Shown here piece by piece: positions 59,955 through 64,000 of a DNA stretch of 64,000 nucleotides; positions within the stretch are counted from its first letter, which is position 1; the number at the start of each line of letters is the position of its first letter. The stretch lies in assembly GCF_001424905.1 (NCBI RefSeq), contig NZ_LMCU01000001.1, positions 1,419,480 to 1,483,479 on the forward strand. The letters run 5' to 3'. A program made the position numbers and the translations under genes. Origin of the DNA: Leifsonia sp. Root112D2 (GTDB taxonomy: Bacteria; Actinomycetota; Actinomycetes; Actinomycetales; Microbacteriaceae). The notes under the pieces are model-generated. The model searched no databases. It had not been told where the DNA came from and was given only the letters and a program-made list of their open reading frames with translations.

Positions 59955-60793
59955 ACGCATCCGCACGGCGGCCGCACGGTCGCACACAGATCATGGGCGT
60001 GCTCAACGTGACTCCGGACTCGTTCAGCGACGGCGGTCTCTACATCGAGACGGATGCCGCGGTTCGGCACGCGCTCGAGCTCGCGCAGAACGGCGCAGAC
60101 ATCATCGACGTCGGCGGCGAGTCCACGCGCCCCGGTGCGGTGCGCATCGGCGCGGTCGAAGAGCAGCGGCGCGTGTTGCCGGTGATCCGTGAGCTGGCCG
60201 ATCACGGCATCCGGGTCAGTGTCGACACTATGCACGCCGAGACCGCCCTGGCCGCCGCGAAGGCGGGCGCGGCCATCATCAACGACGTGTCGGGCGGACT
60301 CGCCGACGAAGCCATGGCGAATGCGGTCATCGAGACAGGGCTGCCGTTCATCGTCTCGCACTGGCGCGGCCAGTCCGACACGATGAACGAGTTGGCGCAG
60401 TACACGGATGCCGCGGGCGAGGTGCGCGCGGAACTGTTCAACCGGGTGGGCGAGCTCGTCGTGCTCGGTGTGCACCCCGACAAGCTGATCATCGACCCGG
60501 GGCTGGGCTTCGCCAAGCACGGCGCGCACAACTGGCAGGTTCTCGCGCACCTCGACAGTTTTCTGGGTCTCGGGCTCCCCCTGCTCGTCGGGGCGTCGCG
60601 CAAGCGCTTCGTCGGCGAGCTGCTGCCCGAGAACACGCCCATTGCAGCCCGGGATGCACCCAGCGCCGTCATCAGCGCGCTGGCGGCCCAGGCCGGCGCA
60701 TGGGGCGTGCGCGTGCACGACGTGGTGAGCACGCGTGCCGCGCTCGACGTGGTGGATGCGTGGCAAGCTGGATACGGAGGGGATATCGCATGA
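59951..60793 (+). CDS. folP: Dihydropteroate synthase
   Basis: This 280-residue TIM-barrel enzyme has IMGVLNVTPDSFSDGG (about 16-29), DIIDVGGESTRPGA, DVSGG and VGASRKRFVGELL. It joins a pterin to p-aminobenzoate and is the sulfonamide target. Start GTG 59951 overlaps folE; the stop overlaps folB. Confidence 0.96.
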   Translation: MNASARRPHGRTQIMGVLNVTPDSFSDGGLYIETDAAVRHALELAQNGADIIDVGGESTRPGAVRIGAVEEQRRVLPVIRELADHGIRVSVDTMHAETALAAAKAGAAIINDVSGGLADEAMANAVIETGLPFIVSHWRGQSDTMNELAQYTDAAGEVRAELFNRVGELVVLGVHPDKLIIDPGLGFAKHGAHNWQVLAHLDSFLGLGLPLLVGASRKRFVGELLPENTPIAARDAPSAVISALAAQAGAWGVRVHDVVSTRAALDVVDAWQAGYGGDIA

Positions 60794-61290
60794 GTTCTGC
60801 GCAACGTTCTGGCGCCCTACCGCCGGTGGGATCCGACAGCATCACGCTCACGGGCCTGCGCGTGCACGCGCACCATGGCCTCTACGCCTTCGAGCGCGAG
60901 GCCGGCCAGGAGTTCGTGATAGACGTCACGGTGTGGCTCGACCTCTCCGCCCCGGCCGCGAGTGACGACGTGCGCGGCACGATCCACTACGGAGAGCTGG
61001 CGCTCGAGGTGACGGATGCCGTGCGGCGCGACCCCGTCGACCTCATCGAGACCGTGGCCGAGCGGGTGGCCGACGTTGTGCTCGCCCACGAGGCGGCCGA
61101 CGCCGTGCGGGTCACGATCCACAAGCCCACCGCTCCCATCGAGGTGCCGTTCGACGATGTTGCAGTCACCATCGAGCGCGCCCGTGCACGCCGGAGCCTG
61201 GAGGATCGCGCCAGCGATCCCGCGACGCTTGTCGCCCGCGAGCCTGCGAGCGAGGGCACCTTTTCGACTGGTGCCGGGGAGCCTGCGTGA
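60790..61290 (+). CDS. folB: Dihydroneopterin aldolase
   Basis: This 166-residue protein starts at ATG 60790 with GGAGGGG upstream. Family motifs are ITLTGLRVHAHHGLYAFEREAGQEFVIDV, TIHYGELA and IHKPTAPIEVPFDDVAVTIER. A basic, Pro/Ala-rich tail of about 35 residues is longer than usual. It makes 6-hydroxymethyl-dihydropterin. Confidence 0.94.
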   Translation: MSSAQRSGALPPVGSDSITLTGLRVHAHHGLYAFEREAGQEFVIDVTVWLDLSAPAASDDVRGTIHYGELALEVTDAVRRDPVDLIETVAERVADVVLAHEAADAVRVTIHKPTAPIEVPFDDVAVTIERARARRSLEDRASDPATLVAREPASEGTFSTGAGEPA

Positions 61291-61808
61291 CGCCCGCCGC
61301 AATCGTGCCCCGTCCCCAGCGGATGCGGCCTGCCGTGCCGGCCGTGCTTGCCTTCGGCAGCAATCTCGGTGACCGCGAGGCGACCATTCGTGCCGCGGTG
61401 GCCGATGCGGGGGCCGTGGCGGGCATCCGGGTTCTGAAGGTGTCGTCGCTTATCGAGACCGCGGCGCTCAAGCCGACCGGTGTTGATCGCGACGCGCCTG
61501 CCTACCTGAACGCCGTGGCGACGATCGAGACCGTGCTCGATCCGCATGCGCTGCTGGAGGCCGTGAACGCGATTGAGGCGCAGCATGGCCGCGTGCGCGA
61601 GGAGCACTGGGGCGATCGCACGCTCGACATCGACATCGTCGACTATGACGGCAGGCAGAGCGCGGATGCGACGCTGACGCTGCCGCATCCGGGTGCCGCG
61701 TCGCGCGTCTTCGTGTTGCAGCCGTGGCTCGAGATCGACCCGGATGCCGTCGTGGCCGGCCGCGGTCGCGTCGAGGCCCTGCTCGCCGCCGTCGGAGGAG
61801 AGCACTGA
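61287..61808 (+). CDS. folK: Hydroxymethyl-dihydropterin pyrophosphokinase
   Basis: This 173-residue protein has LAFGSNLGDREATIRAA, LNAVATIETVLDPHALLEAVNAIEAQHGR and HWGDRTLDIDIVDYDG (catalytic acids), then LPHPGAASRVFVLQPW. It activates the pterin for FolP. GTG start overlaps the folB stop; its own stop shares a base with the DUF3180 ATG. Confidence 0.95.
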   Translation: MTPAAIVPRPQRMRPAVPAVLAFGSNLGDREATIRAAVADAGAVAGIRVLKVSSLIETAALKPTGVDRDAPAYLNAVATIETVLDPHALLEAVNAIEAQHGRVREEHWGDRTLDIDIVDYDGRQSADATLTLPHPGAASRVFVLQPWLEIDPDAVVAGRGRVEALLAAVGGEH

Positions 61809-62281
61809 TGCGGCGCTCGCACGCCACCCCGCTCATCGGCCTGGGGCTGGCCGGGGCGGTTGTGGGGTTTCTGCTGGAGCTCGGGCTTGTGGCCTCAAGC
61901 CTGCCGATGCTTGTGCCGCCGGTCTCGCTGCCGCTCACGCTCGTGGCCATAGCGGCCATCGTGGTGGGCTTCGCGGTTCCCATCTACCGGGCCGTGCACG
62001 GCAAGACCAGCGCGCGCATCGACCCGTTCCAGGCGATGCGCGTTGCGGTGCTGGCCAAGGCCTCGAGCCTGGCCGGCGCAATGCTCACGGGTGCCGGGGT
62101 GGGCCTGCTGGTCTACATGCTCAGCCGCACCGTGCTGCCCCAGGGCGGCACCATCGGCCTGACCGTCGGCGCGACGGCCGGCGCGGTCATCCTGCTGATC
62201 GGCGGCCTCGTCGCTGAGCGCCTGTGCACGCTTCCGCCGCCCCGTGACGAGGACGTTCAGCCGCACCCTTCAGCCAGCTGA
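61808..62281 (+). CDS. DUF3180 membrane protein
   Basis: This 157-residue protein starts at ATG 61808 (MRRSHATPLIG) and has four helices (about 8-30, 38-58, 80-105, 118-138). DUF3180 follows folK in most actinobacteria, as here, and its role is unknown. It shares one base with the folK stop, so it is cotranscribed with the folate genes. Confidence 0.85.
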   Translation: MRRSHATPLIGLGLAGAVVGFLLELGLVASSLPMLVPPVSLPLTLVAIAAIVVGFAVPIYRAVHGKTSARIDPFQAMRVAVLAKASSLAGAMLTGAGVGLLVYMLSRTVLPQGGTIGLTVGATAGAVILLIGGLVAERLCTLPPPRDEDVQPHPSAS

Positions 62282-62297
62282 CGGTTGCAAACGAGAA

Positions 62298-62327
62298 ACG
62301 CCGCCCGAGGCGAGCCTCGGACGGCGT
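62298..62327. terminator. Bidirectional terminator between DUF3180 and bioY
   Basis: ACGCCG-c-CCGAGG-cgag-CCTCGG-a-CGGCGT makes a 12-bp stem with one mismatch, in the gap between two converging genes. Confidence 0.75.
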
Positions 62328-62380
62328 GTTGCGTGGGGCATCCGCAATTCGGTGAAACGGCGAGCGGATGCCGCGCGCAG

Positions 62381-63016
62381 CTACTTCTTCTCGGAGCGCT
62401 TGTCGACCGCACTCACGATGCGCCAAGCGATCGGCAGAACCGAGGCGGCAATGGCCCACTTGACGACGCCACCGATGAGGAACGGGTAGACGCCGAGCGC
62501 GAGCACGGTGCCGAGGTCATTCGGGAATCCGAGCGAACCGAGGATGAAGGCCATGTACGGCAGGCCGAACGCGAACGGCACGAGGCTGGCGCCGAGGAAG
62601 CCCAGGCCGGAGAGCAACGGGCGGCGATCCCAGCGACGCTCGGAGAACCAGCCGATGAGCGCGGCGGCGAAGACGAAGCCGATGATGAAGCCGAAGCTCG
62701 GGTTGCTCACCATCGAAACGCTTCCATCGCCGCCCGCGAAGATCGGCAGGCCGGCGAGACCGAGCACCATGTAGAGCGCCATCGAGCTGGCGCCTCGCCA
62801 TGAGCCGAGTGCCGCGCCCACGAGCATCACGCCGAGGGTCTGGCCGGTGATGGGAACGGGCCACATGGGAATCTGCACCTGCGCGAGGGCGGCGACGATG
62901 GCGACTCCCGCCACGATGAGAATAGCGTTGTTGACGGCGCTGCGCGGAATGATGCGGTCGGCCAGTGTCGGCCGGGACAGTGTTGGTCGAGAAGCTGCGA
63001 TGGTGGTCGAAGACAT
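62381..63016 (-). CDS. bioY: Biotin transporter substrate-binding subunit
   Basis: This 211-residue protein starts at 63016 (MSSTTIAASRPTL) with AAGGGG upstream; the frame to 63109 is longer but unsupported. Six helices and BioY motifs PMWPVPITGQTLGVMLVGAALGSWRGA and NPSFGFIIGFVFAAALIGW. It binds biotin; energy-coupling ECF genes are not in the window. No BirA/BioQ site could be recognised upstream. Confidence 0.88.
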   Translation of the reverse strand: MSSTTIAASRPTLSRPTLADRIIPRSAVNNAILIVAGVAIVAALAQVQIPMWPVPITGQTLGVMLVGAALGSWRGASSMALYMVLGLAGLPIFAGGDGSVSMVSNPSFGFIIGFVFAAALIGWFSERRWDRRPLLSGLGFLGASLVPFAFGLPYMAFILGSLGFPNDLGTVLALGVYPFLIGGVVKWAIAASVLPIAWRIVSAVDKRSEKK

Positions 63017-63223
63017 GAGACCCCTTGCTCGTCTGAGCCGAGCGGACCCTCCGCTCGCACTATTCACCCTAGAGCCAGTTGGGTATCCGGTTGTTTGCAC
63101 AGCCGACACATGTGTTCATCGAATCTCTTGTGTGATGTGTACACCACAGGTGGACGTGATGACGCGCGACTACCATGGGACGGGGCGCCGCAGGGGCGCC
63201 CATCCGCTGATTTCGGGGGTACC

Positions 63224-63706
63224 GTGTCGCGACGTCTCGACGTGCAGGCCGACTGGAAGCGCGTCTCGCCGAAGTATGTGCTCGTCGTCATCGTGGGCTC
63301 GCTGAGTTCCGGCGTGGTCGCCAGCGCCGTGGCCGTGTTCCTGTGGCTCGTCGCGCAGCTCTGGTGGGCCTGGATAGCACTCATCGTCATTGTCGTCATC
63401 ACTCTCGTGATGCTCATCGTGGCCCCCCGTCGTGCCCGGTCGATCGGCTACGAATTGCGTGCCGACGACCTGCTGTTTCGCCGCGGCATCATGTTCCAGC
63501 GCTTCGTTGCGGTTCCGTATGGCCGCATGCAGCTCATCGACATCACGCGGGGACCGGTGGGGCGGATGCTCGGCCTCGCCGACCTGAAGTTCGTTACGGC
63601 AGCAGCATCCACCGGTGTCACCATCCCGGGCCTGCCCGATGAAGACGCCGGTGAGTTGCGCGACCGTCTCGTGGAGCTGGCGGAGAGCCGCCGGACCGGG
63701 CTGTGA
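63224..63706 (+). CDS. PH-domain (bPH2) membrane protein
   Basis: This protein of about 160 residues starts at GTG 63224, where GGGGG lies just upstream; the frame runs on to 63095 without support. Two helices (about 17-65) are followed by a bPH2/DUF304 domain: RARSIGYELRADDLLFRRGIMFQRFVAVPYGRMQLIDITRGPVGRMLGLADLKFVTAAAS. It overlaps the next bPH gene by 4 bases; such pairs are conserved in actinobacteria. The role is unknown. Confidence 0.8.
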   Translation: MSRRLDVQADWKRVSPKYVLVVIVGSLSSGVVASAVAVFLWLVAQLWWAWIALIVIVVITLVMLIVAPRRARSIGYELRADDLLFRRGIMFQRFVAVPYGRMQLIDITRGPVGRMLGLADLKFVTAAASTGVTIPGLPDEDAGELRDRLVELAESRRTGL

Positions 63707-64000
63707 CCACTCCCGAGGGGCCGGTGACCGGCCAGCCGCAGGAGCTGGAGGCGCGGCAGCCCGTTGCGGCACAAGCCGAACGTATGGCCGACGGCGAATG
63801 GCACCTGCTGCATCCGGCAACGCCGCTGCTTCGGGGCGGCATCGGCTTCATCGCCGTGCTCGGCATCGTGATAGCGAATCTGCGGGAGCGGCTCACCAAC
63901 ATGGCCATCGGCCTGTTCGGCGGCAACCAGGGTGCGCCGCCGAACTCGAACTACGACGGCGACCCCATCGACCAGCTCGTCAACCATGGCCTGGTCGGCT
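63703..64000 (+). CDS. PH-domain membrane protein, cut by window end
   Basis: Start GTG 63703 overlaps the previous stop (GTGA). The visible part reads TTPEGPVTGQPQELEARQPV, then DGEWHLLHPATPLLRGGIGFIAVLGIVIANLRERL, the opening of the larger partner (YdbT-like, several bPH domains). The rest lies beyond base 64000. Confidence 0.7.
   Translation, partial: MTTPEGPVTGQPQELEARQPVAAQAERMADGEWHLLHPATPLLRGGIGFIAVLGIVIANLRERLTNMAIGLFGGNQGAPPNSNYDGDPIDQLVNHGLVG

Noticed and set aside
1..64000. CRISPR array, rRNA genes, prophage structural genes, NRPS/PKS genes
   Set aside because: No regularly spaced repeats, rRNA sequence, capsid/tail or megasynthase motifs were seen.

Overview
The window is GC-rich DNA with GTG and TTG starts, many 4-base stop/start overlaps, a folate block next to ftsH and tRNA clusters. 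It looks like an actinobacterium of the Microbacteriaceae type (Leifsonia/Salinibacterium-like). The assignment rests on gene style and neighbourhood, not on a database search.

Region 1 (1-26340) is a large exopolysaccharide (EPS) locus. It holds a secreted beta-helix protein, a flippase-like membrane protein, a Wzy-type polymerase, a Wzz-type chain-length protein with a dead kinase domain, an OafA-type O-acyltransferase, two GT4 glycosyltransferases, a priming sugar-phosphate transferase, a lipoprotein and a roughly 1490-residue secreted PKD/LamG protein. Embedded in it is a complete set for making and recycling PAPS (cysC fusion, cysQ, cysD, cysN and a TauE/SafE transporter), followed directly by a sulfotransferase gene. 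No PAPS reductase or sulfite reductase is present. The simplest reading is that this cell sulfates its EPS, which is unusual for this group.

Region 2 (26340-29567) is an SsuABC-type ABC importer and an Rrf2-family regulator. A shared 18-bp motif (TGATnAnnnCTCAGTTAw) lies upstream of the importer, of cysQDN and of tauE-cysC. Weaker copies lie upstream of EPS genes, which hints at one sulfur/EPS regulon.

Region 3 (29755-35925) holds ordinary chromosomal genes: an NTF2-like protein, a GDPD-like protein, an esterase-like phytase protein, two SGNH hydrolases and an AlkD-like repair protein.

Region 4 (35932-49393) is a genomic island of about 13.4 kb bounded by an 86-bp perfect direct repeat made of the 3' part of tRNA-Phe and its terminator. 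It has no integrase. It carries a DUF2130 protein and a type I restriction-modification locus. That locus includes an apparently catalytically dead methylase/TRD fusion, hsdM, hsdS, hsdR, a cN-I-type 5'-nucleotidase, a GTPase with a hydrophobic tail and a Fic protein with its own double palindromic operator. This is the best candidate for an undescribed (defence) system.

Region 5 (49347-64000) is conserved core: tRNA Phe-Asp-Glu, two secreted peptidoglycan hydrolases behind an MtrA-like box, an interspersed palindrome, ppa, tilS, hpt, an MFS pump with a divergent TetR regulator, ftsH, folE-folP-folB-folK-DUF3180, bioY and two PH-domain membrane proteins, the last cut by the window edge.
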